Shown: positions 18,096 to 26,025, numbered from the stretch's first letter. The stretch: 64,000 bases of DNA from Oxalobacteraceae sp. CFBP 13730 (GCA_014841835.1 JACYUQ010000003.1:620001-684000); one strand, 5' to 3'. Notes: generated from the sequence alone by a model not told the origin. Numbers and translations are program-made.

Positions 18096-19912
18096 AAAAT
18101 AGCCTGTCGGATGACTTTCAGATCGCGTCACCCAGGAAGTGGAAATATGTAATGGGAGCAGCAATCGCTTTCCCGGCATTATTCGTGATAGGCATCGCAT
18201 TTGATCTCAGCGTATTACGCCCAGATCTTGGCAACTTCAATGTGGAGACAACGATGGACAAAGTGCGTTGGTTCGGCATTCCCCTCATGGTAGTCATGGT
18301 TTTATTTGGCGGAAAGTGGCTGTTTGACTCGAGTGCTATTCATCAACGCCAACGGGCATGGCAACAAAAAAATCATCAACTCAAGGAGCAGGAAAATCTT
18401 GTTAAAAAATCGGAACAATCCCTGCGCGAATACGTACTCGAAGTAATTGGATTGGGCGTTACAGTCGAACAATACCGCCAAGGCAAGCTTTGGCAAGCGT
18501 TGCAGGGAGGCGGGCCCTACAACAGCATTCGTGAACCCGATCCCAAAAAATATCCATGGTCCAGAATCGACAAAATAGGACAGACAGGCAGCCGTGCTTG
18601 CGACGCGCTGGAAAATGGCGCCGACCCATCTCCCATGTTTTGGGGTGTGCCATCCATGTATGCCGGCGGGCCGATCAACAACCCTGCAGAGCAGCCGAGC
18701 GCAGTCAGGCCAATGCCCGGCCTGGCGTCCAGTGCGGAAGGTACTGGCATGGCATGGCACCTGTTCATCACTGGACCGTGGCAGCTTGGAGAGCGACCCG
18801 ATCAATTATTGGAACAGGCCTTTGCCTTTTTCGATGCACATCCTGATCTTCCTTATCTCGTCCTGTTAAGTGCCGACGATGCAGCAGACCGCGGTTATAT
18901 GCAGCTACCCGGCAGCGCTCCCCTTGTCCGTGATGGCTACTACATTCCCAGGTACTCTGATGCCAGCACTGTCTTCGTCCTGGCCCGTCGCGAGCGGGTC
19001 GAGCCACTGCGCCCCTACGCATGGACCGACCCGGACAATAACTACTTGCAAGAAACCCTGCGCCAGATGTACTACCAACTCATGAGTACAGTACCCATGC
19101 GCCCAGAGTTGAAAGCCGAGTGGCCCCACATGACGAGACAACCCACCGTCGCCGAATGGCTCCCCGCCGCCGCCAAATTCGCCAAACACCCCATCTTCGA
19201 CCGCCCCGAAAGCACGCTGCTCGACGACTACAAGCGCTGGGCCAATCCGCCCCCGAAAGACTGGAAGCCTACTCCCTGGTTCCCGGTTCCCTGGAACCGC
19301 AACCAGCTTGCTGCCTTCGACGCCCTGCCCTCGATGGGCTTCATCCACCGCCCCGTGTTCGTCAAATTCGAGGATGAGGAAGGCAAGCCGGTCAAGCGCC
19401 GCGACGCGCGTCAAAGGCTTCTGGAAGCCGGCTGGCAGCAGGCGCTGCAGACGCTGCCCGAAGCGCAGCGCGCCGCAGGCCCGGCGCGCATCATCGCCGC
19501 GTTCAATCACGACACCGAACAGAAGATCGCGCTGGCAGGCACGCTGCACGCGTATGCCGCGCAGGGCGGCCCGGACATCGACACCGGCAAGACGTCACAG
19601 TTCATCGATACAGACCAGCGCATGGGCAATACCGGCGCGGCGACCTTCTTCGTCCAGATGGCGGTTGGTGTGATGGGCAGCTATATCGACGGCGGCGCTT
19701 CGGCCGCGATCAATCTACGCGATCCGGCCGGTGCCAGCATCGTGTTCATCAGCCCGCCGAGCAAGGAACGGCGCGATGCACAAGGCGCGAACATCTTCAA
19801 GCACATCGTCCAGCCGTCGATCGACCCGGACAACTACAAACCACCGACGGTGGCATCGGTACTCGGCGCCGAAGCAGACGCAGTCCCCCAACACGACACG
19901 GCATCCGACTGA
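18092..19912 (+). CDS. Tla3-like DUF2875 T6SS adaptor
   Basis: 606 residues; start overlaps the tle3 stop (ATGA). Two hydrophobic segments lie near the N terminus (about 22-42 and 56-74), followed by a short coiled, Lys/Gln-rich stretch and a large domain with the DUF2875 look: GGPYNSIREPDP, GTGMAWHLFITG, LPYLVLLSADD and a C-terminal FFVQMAVGVMGSYIDGG. In P. aeruginosa the DUF2875 protein Tla3 is needed to load Tle3 onto VgrG, and the adjacency here supports the same job. Composition changes sharply inside the gene: up to about 19,130 it is GC-poor (27 of 60 bases at 18181-18240), after that it matches the chromosome (40 of 60 at 19201-19260). That looks like a recombination joint between a toxin-specific and a conserved part. 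Confidence 0.82.
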   Translation: MKNSLSDDFQIASPRKWKYVMGAAIAFPALFVIGIAFDLSVLRPDLGNFNVETTMDKVRWFGIPLMVVMVLFGGKWLFDSSAIHQRQRAWQQKNHQLKEQENLVKKSEQSLREYVLEVIGLGVTVEQYRQGKLWQALQGGGPYNSIREPDPKKYPWSRIDKIGQTGSRACDALENGADPSPMFWGVPSMYAGGPINNPAEQPSAVRPMPGLASSAEGTGMAWHLFITGPWQLGERPDQLLEQAFAFFDAHPDLPYLVLLSADDAADRGYMQLPGSAPLVRDGYYIPRYSDASTVFVLARRERVEPLRPYAWTDPDNNYLQETLRQMYYQLMSTVPMRPELKAEWPHMTRQPTVAEWLPAAAKFAKHPIFDRPESTLLDDYKRWANPPPKDWKPTPWFPVPWNRNQLAAFDALPSMGFIHRPVFVKFEDEEGKPVKRRDARQRLLEAGWQQALQTLPEAQRAAGPARIIAAFNHDTEQKIALAGTLHAYAAQGGPDIDTGKTSQFIDTDQRMGNTGAATFFVQMAVGVMGSYIDGGASAAINLRDPAGASIVFISPPSKERRDAQGANIFKHIVQPSIDPDNYKPPTVASVLGAEADAVPQHDTASD

Positions 19913-19938
19913 ATCACCGTCCGAAGAAAGGCTCAATC

Positions 19939-20205
19939 ATGCGCAATATCATCAGGCTCGGCGACGCCACGTCGCATGGCGGCAAGGTCCTCAGCGTCAG
20001 CGCGCGGCATGTGAAGGTGGGCGGTATTCCAGTGGCGTGCGTGGGCGACACCTGCAGTTGCCCGATCAAAGGTCACAACGGCTGCAAGATCGTCAGCGGC
20101 TCGGCGCAGCATAAAATCGATGGCAAGCTGATTGCCTTCGATGGCGACAAGACGAGTTGTGGCGCGACGCTGATCGCCAGCGCCACCAACTGCAAGGCGC
20201 CCTGA
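19939..20205 (+). CDS. PAAR-domain T6SS spike tip
   Basis: An 88-residue PAAR protein that would sharpen the VgrG tip. It begins RNIIRLGDATSHGGKV and has the usual PAAR pattern of glycine-rich strands plus cysteines and histidines (VACVGDTCSCPIKGHNGCKIV, DGDKTSCGATLI) for metal binding at the cone apex. It is a bare PAAR with no fused toxin. GAAAGG lies about 10 bases before the ATG. Last plus-strand gene of the cargo operon; its stop is one base from the stop of the convergent gene at 20207. Confidence 0.92.
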   Translation: MRNIIRLGDATSHGGKVLSVSARHVKVGGIPVACVGDTCSCPIKGHNGCKIVSGSAQHKIDGKLIAFDGDKTSCGATLIASATNCKAP

Positions 20206-20206
20206 A

Positions 20207-20722
20207 TCAGCGCGCAGCCATCCTGACCGTGTGCGAAAACTTCACCGGCAGCGCCGGGCTGCTCTTGATGCCGTCCGCGTCGAGTTTGCGCAGATCGGTG
20301 ACCCACGGGCCGGCATAGCGGATCTCGTAACTGTGCTGACCCGGCTTGAACGCATAGGCCTGCGTGATGTCGAGCGTGTTCAGGTAGGTCGTCTGCGGCT
20401 TGATTTCGAGGTAATCGGCAGCGTTCAGCGGACCGCGCTTGACCATGCGGCCCGTATAGGCGACCGTGTCCGTCAGTGAGCTGAGCGCAAACCGTGGGGC
20501 GCTCAGGTCGTCGCCCAGCGCAATCTCGCGCGGAATCCATACCGGCGCATCGCCCCGGTTCTCGATCAGTACGCGCACCTTGACCTTGCCGGCCCCCGTT
20601 TCCACTTCGAGCCGGTGATGGACGTTCACCTTGGCCTCCACGGCCTTGACCACGCCAACCACGCCGACCAGCGACAGCACCATTGCCAGCTTGGCCGCCG
20701 GCGAGCTTCGTTTGACATGCAT
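20207..20722 (-). CDS. Exported stand-alone homologue of the M35 protease N-terminal domain; candidate immunity protein
   Basis: 171 residues with a signal peptide or N-terminal anchor (AAKLAMVLSLVGVVGVVKAVEA, cut likely near residue 30) and one beta-rich domain. Without any database it can be aligned to residues 26-132 of the protease encoded at 11955: DLSAP (72-76) with DLEAP (69-73), YTGRMVKR (89-96) with YLGRRIKR (87-94), DYLEIKP (103-109) with DYLQLAP (100-106), and YEIRY (132-136) with YTIRY (128-132). Offsets grow by only two to four residues. There is no catalytic domain. It is on the opposite strand to the cargo operon, 78 bases downstream of motD and in the same direction, with AGGAG 6 bases before the ATG. 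A propeptide-like inhibitor or immunity role is inference. Confidence 0.8.
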   Translation of the reverse strand: MHVKRSSPAAKLAMVLSLVGVVGVVKAVEAKVNVHHRLEVETGAGKVKVRVLIENRGDAPVWIPREIALGDDLSAPRFALSSLTDTVAYTGRMVKRGPLNAADYLEIKPQTTYLNTLDITQAYAFKPGQHSYEIRYAGPWVTDLRKLDADGIKSSPALPVKFSHTVRMAAR

Positions 20723-20800
20723 TGCGACTCCTAGAGGATCACGGCAGGCGTCACCCGCGCGACGCTGCCTGTCGATTATGCCATGATTCGATCAATACAT

Positions 20801-21556
20801 TCACGGAAGTATGTTTCCGCCGGTTTCCGGCAGCGCTGCCAGGATCATCACCGCCACGCGCCGGTTGCGTGCCTTGCCGGCCTCGTCGGTATTGGGCGCC
20901 ACCGGGCGCGTCGCGGCAAAGCCGATCGCCGACAGGCGCACTTCGGGCACGCCGTTGGCGGCGAACAACCGTACCACGCTGCTCGCGCGCGCGGTCGACA
21001 GTTCCCAGTTCGACGGATACAGCGGATTGGCAATCGGCAGATCGTCGGTGTGGCCTTCGACCTCGATGCGATGCGAGTCGTTTTTGAGCAGGCCAGCCAC
21101 CTGCGCCAGGATGACCTGGCCCTCGCCATCCAGCACGGCCTCGCCCTGCGGGAACAGCACGCTGGCATTGATCTCGACGCTGATGCCGCGCGCGTTCTGG
21201 ATCACCCGCACCTGCCCCGACTTCACCAGCGGCAGCAAAGTCGCCGACAGTTCGCGCGCCATCACGCCCATCTTTTCCTGCTCACGCCGCGCCGCTTCGT
21301 TGCGGCGGCGGTTGATGATGTGCGACAGCGGCAATACCGGCTCGACGTTGGTGTTGACCTTGCTGGCGGCGCCGCGCCCGCCAAACGCATCGCCCAGCGC
21401 ATCGGACAGCACTTGGTACTTGCCCTCGTTGACGATCGAGATGGCGTACATGACGACGAAAAACGCGAACAGCAGCGTGATCAGGTCGGCGTACGAAATC
21501 AGCCAGCGCTCGTGGTTTTCGGTGGGGATATCGTTGTCGTAGCGCTTGCGGGCCAT
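20801..21556 (-). CDS. motD: Flagellar motor stator protein MotD (MotB family)
   Basis: Peptidoglycan-anchored stator subunit. A single transmembrane helix sits near the N terminus (ISYADLITLLFAFFVVMYAI), with the conserved proton-carrying Asp in SYADL. A linker follows, then an OmpA-like peptidoglycan-binding domain at about 130-245 (INASVLFPQGEAVL, VEGHTDDLPI, SSVVRLFAANGV). Length 251 fits the MotD branch paired with MotC in the flhF-flhG-fliA-motC-motD order. It begins 8 bases after the motC stop. The next gene in the same direction is the stand-alone protease-domain homologue. Confidence 0.9.
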   Translation of the reverse strand: MARKRYDNDIPTENHERWLISYADLITLLFAFFVVMYAISIVNEGKYQVLSDALGDAFGGRGAASKVNTNVEPVLPLSHIINRRRNEAARREQEKMGVMARELSATLLPLVKSGQVRVIQNARGISVEINASVLFPQGEAVLDGEGQVILAQVAGLLKNDSHRIEVEGHTDDLPIANPLYPSNWELSTARASSVVRLFAANGVPEVRLSAIGFAATRPVAPNTDEAGKARNRRVAVMILAALPETGGNILP

Positions 21557-21564
21557 GGCGGTGG

Positions 21565-22308
21565 CTAGTGGTGCGTGAGCAGGCTGGCGACGCGTTCGTC
21601 GATGACGCGGCCGTGGTCGCCGCTGGCCAGGTCAGAGAACACTTCGGCCAAAATTTCGTACTGCGACACCTTGTCGCTGACGATGGCCTTGAGCTTGTTG
21701 CCGACCGGGTAAAAGAACAGGTTGGCCATGCCCACGCCATACACGGTCGAGACGAACGCGACCGCAATGCCGGAACCCAGGCGGGCGGGATCGGACAGGT
21801 TTTCCATCACGTGGATCAGGCCCAGCACGGCGCCCAGGATGCCGATCGTTGGCGAATAGCCGGCCGCCGATTCCCAGATGCGCGCCGCCTGGCGCTGGGC
21901 AAATTCGTAACCGTTGATTTCGTGTTCGAGCAGGCTGCGCACCTTGTCGGGCGCGATGCCGTCGACCACCAGGCGCAAGCCCTTGGCGACGAACGGGTCG
22001 GCCTTGCTCATGAATTGTTCGAGCGACAGCAAGCCGTCGCGGCGCGCCGTCAGGCTCCACAGCGCGATTTCGCGCGACAGTTTCTGGCGGCCGTTTTTTG
22101 GTGGCAGGAACACCCAGCGCAACATGGTGATGCCGCGCAAGAAGGTGCGCGTCTCGCTTTGCAGCAGCACGGCGCCGAAGGTGCCGACCACCACGATGGC
22201 AAATGCGGCAGGCTGGATCAACGACGAGAACTTGCCGCCGTCGAGGGTGTAACCGAGAAAGATGCCGGCGATTGCCAGCACCAGGCCGATTACGCTGGCC
22301 CAGTCCAT
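21565..22308 (-). CDS. motC: Flagellar motor stator protein MotC (MotA family)
   Basis: Ion-conducting stator subunit, 247 residues with four membrane helices: two N-terminal (ASVIGLVLAIAGIFLGYTL, AFAIVVVGTFGAVLL) and two after the cytoplasmic loop (GYSPTIGILGAVLGLIHVME, GIAVAFVSTVYGVGMANLFF). The loop holds the charged residues that contact the rotor. The start overlaps the end of fliA by 19 bases, implying co-transcription and coupling. MotC versus MotA is decided from the gene neighbourhood, not from sequence. Confidence 0.9.
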   Translation of the reverse strand: MDWASVIGLVLAIAGIFLGYTLDGGKFSSLIQPAAFAIVVVGTFGAVLLQSETRTFLRGITMLRWVFLPPKNGRQKLSREIALWSLTARRDGLLSLEQFMSKADPFVAKGLRLVVDGIAPDKVRSLLEHEINGYEFAQRQAARIWESAAGYSPTIGILGAVLGLIHVMENLSDPARLGSGIAVAFVSTVYGVGMANLFFYPVGNKLKAIVSDKVSQYEILAEVFSDLASGDHGRVIDERVASLLTHH

Positions 22309-23018
22309 AATTGCTCCCGTAAGGTGGTGCGCAAACGTGCGACGGCCTGGGTGTGCAGCTGCGACACCCGCGATTCACTCACGCCCATCACGGCGCCGAT
22401 TTCCTTCAGGTTCAGTTCTTCTTCGTAGTACAGGCCCATCAGGAGTTTTTCGCGCGGCGGCAGCTTGTCGATCGCGTCGATCACGGCCTGGCGGAAATCG
22501 GTTTCCATCAGGCTGCGCAGCGGGTCGGCATCGTCCACCGCATAACGGTCGAGGAAATTGTCGCTGCCTTCGTCGGCATGGAAATCTTCGTAGTAGAGCA
22601 GCTGGTGGCCGCCCGAGTCGGCCAGCATGTCCTGGTACTCGTCGAGCGAGATCTTGAGCGACGCGGCCACTTCGGATTCGCTGGGCGGGCGGCCCAGGCG
22701 CTGCTGCAGCGATTGCATCGCACCCTCGACCTTGCGCATGTTCTGGCGCGTGCTGCGCGGCATCCAGTCGCTGGCGCGCAGTTCGTCGAGCATTGCGCCG
22801 CGGATGCGCAGCACGGCATAGGTCTCGAACTGCGCGCCGTGGTCGTCTTCGTAGCGGTTGATCGCGTCGAGCAAACCAATCATGCCGGCCTGGATCAGGT
22901 CATCGACCTCCACCGAAGGCGGCAGCTTCGCCTTCATGTGGTGGGCAAGACGCTTTACCAACGGCATATGCTCCGTCAGCAAAGAATTCTTGTCCGCTTT
23001 CCCTTTGACCGTATACAT
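22290..23018 (-). CDS. fliA: Flagellar RNA polymerase sigma factor FliA (sigma-28)
   Basis: Transcribes late flagellar and chemotaxis genes. Region 2 is seen at about 30-100 (MKAKLPPSVEVDDLIQAGMI, ending YAVLRIRGAMLDELR), region 3 in the middle (SLQQRLGRPPSESEVAASL), and region 4 with its helix-turn-helix at the C terminus (LPPREKLLMGLYYEEELNLK then MGVSESRVSQLHTQAVARLR). The 242-residue length is normal. It follows flhG after 42 bases and overlaps motC. The anti-sigma factor FlgM is not in the window. Confidence 0.96.
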   Translation of the reverse strand: MYTVKGKADKNSLLTEHMPLVKRLAHHMKAKLPPSVEVDDLIQAGMIGLLDAINRYEDDHGAQFETYAVLRIRGAMLDELRASDWMPRSTRQNMRKVEGAMQSLQQRLGRPPSESEVAASLKISLDEYQDMLADSGGHQLLYYEDFHADEGSDNFLDRYAVDDADPLRSLMETDFRQAVIDAIDKLPPREKLLMGLYYEEELNLKEIGAVMGVSESRVSQLHTQAVARLRTTLREQLWTGPA

Positions 23019-23060
23019 GCTGGCGTATGTCTTTTTCTTTATATATCGTTGGCGACGGTA

Positions 23061-23879
23061 TCAGGAACCGATGGACGCGCTGCCCTGGCGGCCGAACTGC
23101 GGCAGTGCAGGCAGTGAGAACTTGCCGGCCAGCTGGCGAAACGCGACCGATGCACCGGCCAGCGGGAAGGCATCGACCACAGCCCGGCCCAGGCGCGCGG
23201 CGCGGTGCAGGTATTCGTCGGCCGGCACGGCGCCCATGAAACTGAGCTTGACGGCCAGGTAACGTGTTGCTGCCAGTGACATATTATCGTATACCACCTT
23301 GGCCTCCCCCTCAGTCGCGCCGGTGACCAGGATGCCGAATGGCCGGCGGCCCAGTTCCTGCGTCAGGCGCTTGATGAGCGAGTAAGCATTCGTGATCGAC
23401 GCTGCACTGGTCGATACCTGGATCACGATCTCGGAACTCGACATCAGGGGCACCGGGAATTCGCCGCCTGGCCCCAGTTCGCCATCGACGATCACGATGC
23501 CGGCCTGCGTGGCCAACACGTCGAACGTCTTGCCCAGGCGCCGCACATCGTCGGTCGATTCGGGCGTGCCCATGGGCACCACCGAAAAGCCTTGCGGGGC
23601 CGAGTGGATCACCTGGTTCAGCGCGCTTTCCTGGCGCGCGACCTGCAGCAGCGAGGCGCCTCGGTTCAGGCCCAGGCGGCGGGCGACGCCGTACTCGACA
23701 TTGCAGGCATCGACGATCAGCACTTCGTTGCCCGCCTGGGCCAGCGAGGCGCCCAGGTTCACCAGCATCGCCCCCTTGTCGTCTTCCGGCGTGGCCGACA
23801 GGAACGTGACCACGCGCGGACGCGGGCCTTGCAGCATGCGGCGCAGGCCTTCTGCCTGGTCGAAGTCAAAACTAGCCAT
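23061..23879 (-). CDS. flhG: FlhG/FleN-like MinD-family flagellar number regulator with degenerate P-loop
   Basis: ParA/MinD-like protein that normally works with FlhF to limit flagellum number. The fold is recognisable: strand VVTFLSAT, helix MLVNLGASLAQAGNEV, then VLIVDACN and GIVIVDGEL. The deviant Walker A motif KGGxGKT/S is not preserved: residues 28-36 read SATPEDDKG, keeping a lysine but lacking the glycines and the following Ser/Thr. Switch residues are also altered (DACN for the usual DAD). It may bind nucleotide weakly or not at all. The N-terminal residues before the strand (DQAEGLRRML) resemble the FlhF-activating helix DQAxxLR. It overlaps flhF by 8 bases. Confidence 0.85.
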   Translation of the reverse strand: MASFDFDQAEGLRRMLQGPRPRVVTFLSATPEDDKGAMLVNLGASLAQAGNEVLIVDACNVEYGVARRLGLNRGASLLQVARQESALNQVIHSAPQGFSVVPMGTPESTDDVRRLGKTFDVLATQAGIVIVDGELGPGGEFPVPLMSSSEIVIQVSTSAASITNAYSLIKRLTQELGRRPFGILVTGATEGEAKVVYDNMSLAATRYLAVKLSFMGAVPADEYLHRAARLGRAVVDAFPLAGASVAFRQLAGKFSLPALPQFGRQGSASIGS

Positions 23880-25269
23880 GCGACACCTCGCGGCGGCTGG
23901 CCTGCGCAGTAGCTGCCATCAGCATCGGCAGGTCGGCGTCCGCCGGGGCCGTGCCGCGGTTGCGGAATGCCCGGTCGATCAGCATCGCGCTGTCGGCCAC
24001 GTGCAGGTCTTCCGGCACGCGCTGGCCATTCGAGACGTAATGCAGTTTGAGTTTCTGGCGGATCACGATGTCGAGCACGCTGCCGGTCGAGGCGGCCTCG
24101 TCCATCTTGGTCATGATCGCGCCGTGCAAACCGCTGCCCTGGTAGGCGCGGACGACTTCGTTGAGCGTCTCGTTGGTCGACGTCGAGTTCAGGCACAGCA
24201 GGCGTTTGACTTCGGCGCCCGAGCCCGACAGCATCGCGACCTGCTCGGCCACCATGTGGTCGCGCTGCGACATGCCGATGGTGTCGATCAGCACCGTGTG
24301 CTTGTTGCGCAGTTCTTTCAAGGCGATGCGCAGGTCGGCTTCATCCTTCACCGAGTGCACCATGACGCCGAGGATCTTGCCGTAGATGCGCAGCTGCTCG
24401 TGACCGCCGATACGGTAGGCATCGGTGGTGATCAGGGCCAGCTTGTCCGGGCCGTGGCGCATCACGCAGCGTGCGGCAAGCTTGGCCGTGGTGGTGGTCT
24501 TGCCCACGCCGGTCGGGCCGACCAGCGCGAACACACCGCCTTCGGACAGCATCGCGTCTTCGTTGCCGATGGTCGCGAGGTTACGTGCCAGCACGGTCTT
24601 CACCCAGCGCATCGCCTGCGCTGCGTCGTTCATGGCCGGCATTTTTTCAATGATGTAGCGTGCCAGCGTGGCCGAGAAACCGGCGGCCAGCATCTCGCGC
24701 AGGACGGTGGCCTTGTGCGGCTCGCGCTGGGCGGTCGAGCCCCACGACAGTTCGGCCAGCTGGGTTTCCATCAGGCCGCGCATGGCGCGGATTTCGCTCA
24801 TCATGTTGCTCACTTCCGAGGTCGCCGATTCCTTGGCCTGGGTGATGGCGGCGCTCATCATGGCGGTCATGGCAGCCATGTCGATCGTTGGTTCAGGCGC
24901 AGGGGCGCGGCGCTCGGCGTAGGTTGCAGCCGGCTCGACCGGGGCCAACGGCGCCACGGGTGCGACATAGGCAGGCGCGACCGGTGCGTTCATCACCGGA
25001 CCGGCGTCCTGGTAGCGACGGGCCGGGGTGGCGCGCGGCGCGGCTGGCGCGAGTTCGTCGAAGTGCTGCAGCTGCGGCTTCGGCTGGGCCATCTCGGAAT
25101 CCGCGACAGGCGCGGACAGCGAGGCGACGTCGTCGTTATCGAGCGCCAGGATTTCGACCGCGCCATCGACCGGACGGTTGGACAGGATGACGGCATCCGG
25201 GCCCAGGGCTTCGCGCACCTTGCGCAAAGCGTCCCGGGAAGTTGCCGCTGTAAATTTCTTCACTTTCAT
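23872..25269 (-). CDS. flhF: Flagellar biosynthesis GTPase FlhF
   Basis: SRP-type GTPase that places the polar flagellum. The start at 25269 (MKVKKFTAATS, the standard FlhF opening) gives 465 residues; a further ATG five codons upstream is less likely. Domain order: basic N-terminal B domain with ALRKVREALGPDAVILSNR (about 13-31), a long Ala/Pro-rich linker, the N domain (about 160-240), and the G domain with P-loop GPTGVGKTTTT (251 on), DTIGMSQRDH as G3 and TKMDEAAS as G4. It is the first gene of flhF-flhG-fliA-motC-motD. Confidence 0.95.
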   Translation of the reverse strand: MKVKKFTAATSRDALRKVREALGPDAVILSNRPVDGAVEILALDNDDVASLSAPVADSEMAQPKPQLQHFDELAPAAPRATPARRYQDAGPVMNAPVAPAYVAPVAPLAPVEPAATYAERRAPAPEPTIDMAAMTAMMSAAITQAKESATSEVSNMMSEIRAMRGLMETQLAELSWGSTAQREPHKATVLREMLAAGFSATLARYIIEKMPAMNDAAQAMRWVKTVLARNLATIGNEDAMLSEGGVFALVGPTGVGKTTTTAKLAARCVMRHGPDKLALITTDAYRIGGHEQLRIYGKILGVMVHSVKDEADLRIALKELRNKHTVLIDTIGMSQRDHMVAEQVAMLSGSGAEVKRLLCLNSTSTNETLNEVVRAYQGSGLHGAIMTKMDEAASTGSVLDIVIRQKLKLHYVSNGQRVPEDLHVADSAMLIDRAFRNRGTAPADADLPMLMAATAQASRREVSHG

Positions 25270-25570
25270 CGTGGTTCTCCGCACTTCAATCTATGTTCTG
25301 CATGACGGGCACATGCCCATCGATAGGAATCATTATTGTCGATGCCGTGTGGAAACGATCAACCGAGAAGGATGGGGAAAAGGGCCTATTTCCCCACAAT
25401 CAGAAAAAGTGATACCGGTTTATTGAAATCAGACAGGATTGGTGAGGAGGCCGCCCGGGTTTGTGCTGGCGCAAACAGGTGGCGTTCCGGCACCGATCTT
25501 GCGAATGCCGGCCGGGTCGAATCATGACTGGCACGGCTGGCGTGCCGCAAACGCTCATCAGGAGAACCCC
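25270..25570. promoter_or_regulatory. Divergent leader between flhF and the 25571 gene
   Basis: The 301-base gap must hold the promoter of the flhF operon (leftward) and that of the 25571 gene (rightward). It contains an 8-base inverted repeat TGGGGAAA (25373-25380) / TTTCCCCA (25389-25396) and another, GGCACG/CGTGCC, near 25531-25547. These could be operators; no sigma-70, sigma-54 or sigma-28 promoter was clear enough to name. Confidence 0.35.
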
Positions 25571-25894
25571 ATGGCACGCTCGATCCGGCTGATCTACCGC
25601 AATGTACAGGGCCGTGTACGCGTCAATTTCAACTGGCCCGGCCTTACCGAAAGCTCGGCCGTGCTGATCACGGCCGCAGAGTGGAAACCGGTTCTCGACC
25701 CATTCGATTCACCGCCCGGCCGCCCTCACGTGGGCGAGGCCAATGTGTATGTCACCAATATCGGGCCGCACGATCCCGAAGGTGGTCCCGGCGGTGTCGA
25801 GTTTCATCTGCATGTCGACTGGGACAGTCCGTTGCACATTCTTGTCACGATTACCGACCTGGGCTTCATCGAGAAGCAGATCGTGATGGAATAG
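25571..25894 (+). CDS. Hypothetical small beta-rich protein
   Basis: 107 residues, no signal peptide, no membrane segment, family not recognised. The ATG at 25571 has GGAG 6 bases upstream; codon use is like the chromosome (high third-position GC). The sequence alternates short hydrophobic strands (SIRLIYRNVQGRVRVNF, GVEFHLHVDWD, HILVTITDLG) with Gly/Pro-rich turns, suggesting a compact beta domain. It precedes the Tlde1-like pair by 131 bases on the same strand. A functional link to that pair is possible but unsupported by sequence. Confidence 0.65.
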   Translation: MARSIRLIYRNVQGRVRVNFNWPGLTESSAVLITAAEWKPVLDPFDSPPGRPHVGEANVYVTNIGPHDPEGGPGGVEFHLHVDWDSPLHILVTITDLGFIEKQIVME

Positions 25895-25898
25895 GCCA

Positions 25899-25934
25899 CC
25901 TGGCCCCTGGCCCCTGGAACCTGGCCCCTGGAAC
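25899..25934. repeat. Short CCTGG-rich tandem repeat
   Basis: Between two genes the unit CCTGGCCCCTGG is repeated with slight variation (overlapping copies at 25899-25934, the two longer ones ending GAAC). It lies just after the stop of the 25571 gene. It is non-coding and is too short and irregular to be a CRISPR array. Confidence 0.6.
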
Positions 25935-26025
25935 TTGGCAGCGGCATCGTTGTGGCACGTCAGCGACCGCTTGCATCAGCTACCTATGATCAGAAGCTTC
26001 TCAATCAGGCTTCAAGGAGTTCTCC

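Noticed and set aside
25530..25550. Sigma-54 promoter suggested by TGGCACG upstream of 25571
   Set aside because: The -12 element (TTGC at the right spacing) is missing; the match is part of a small inverted repeat.
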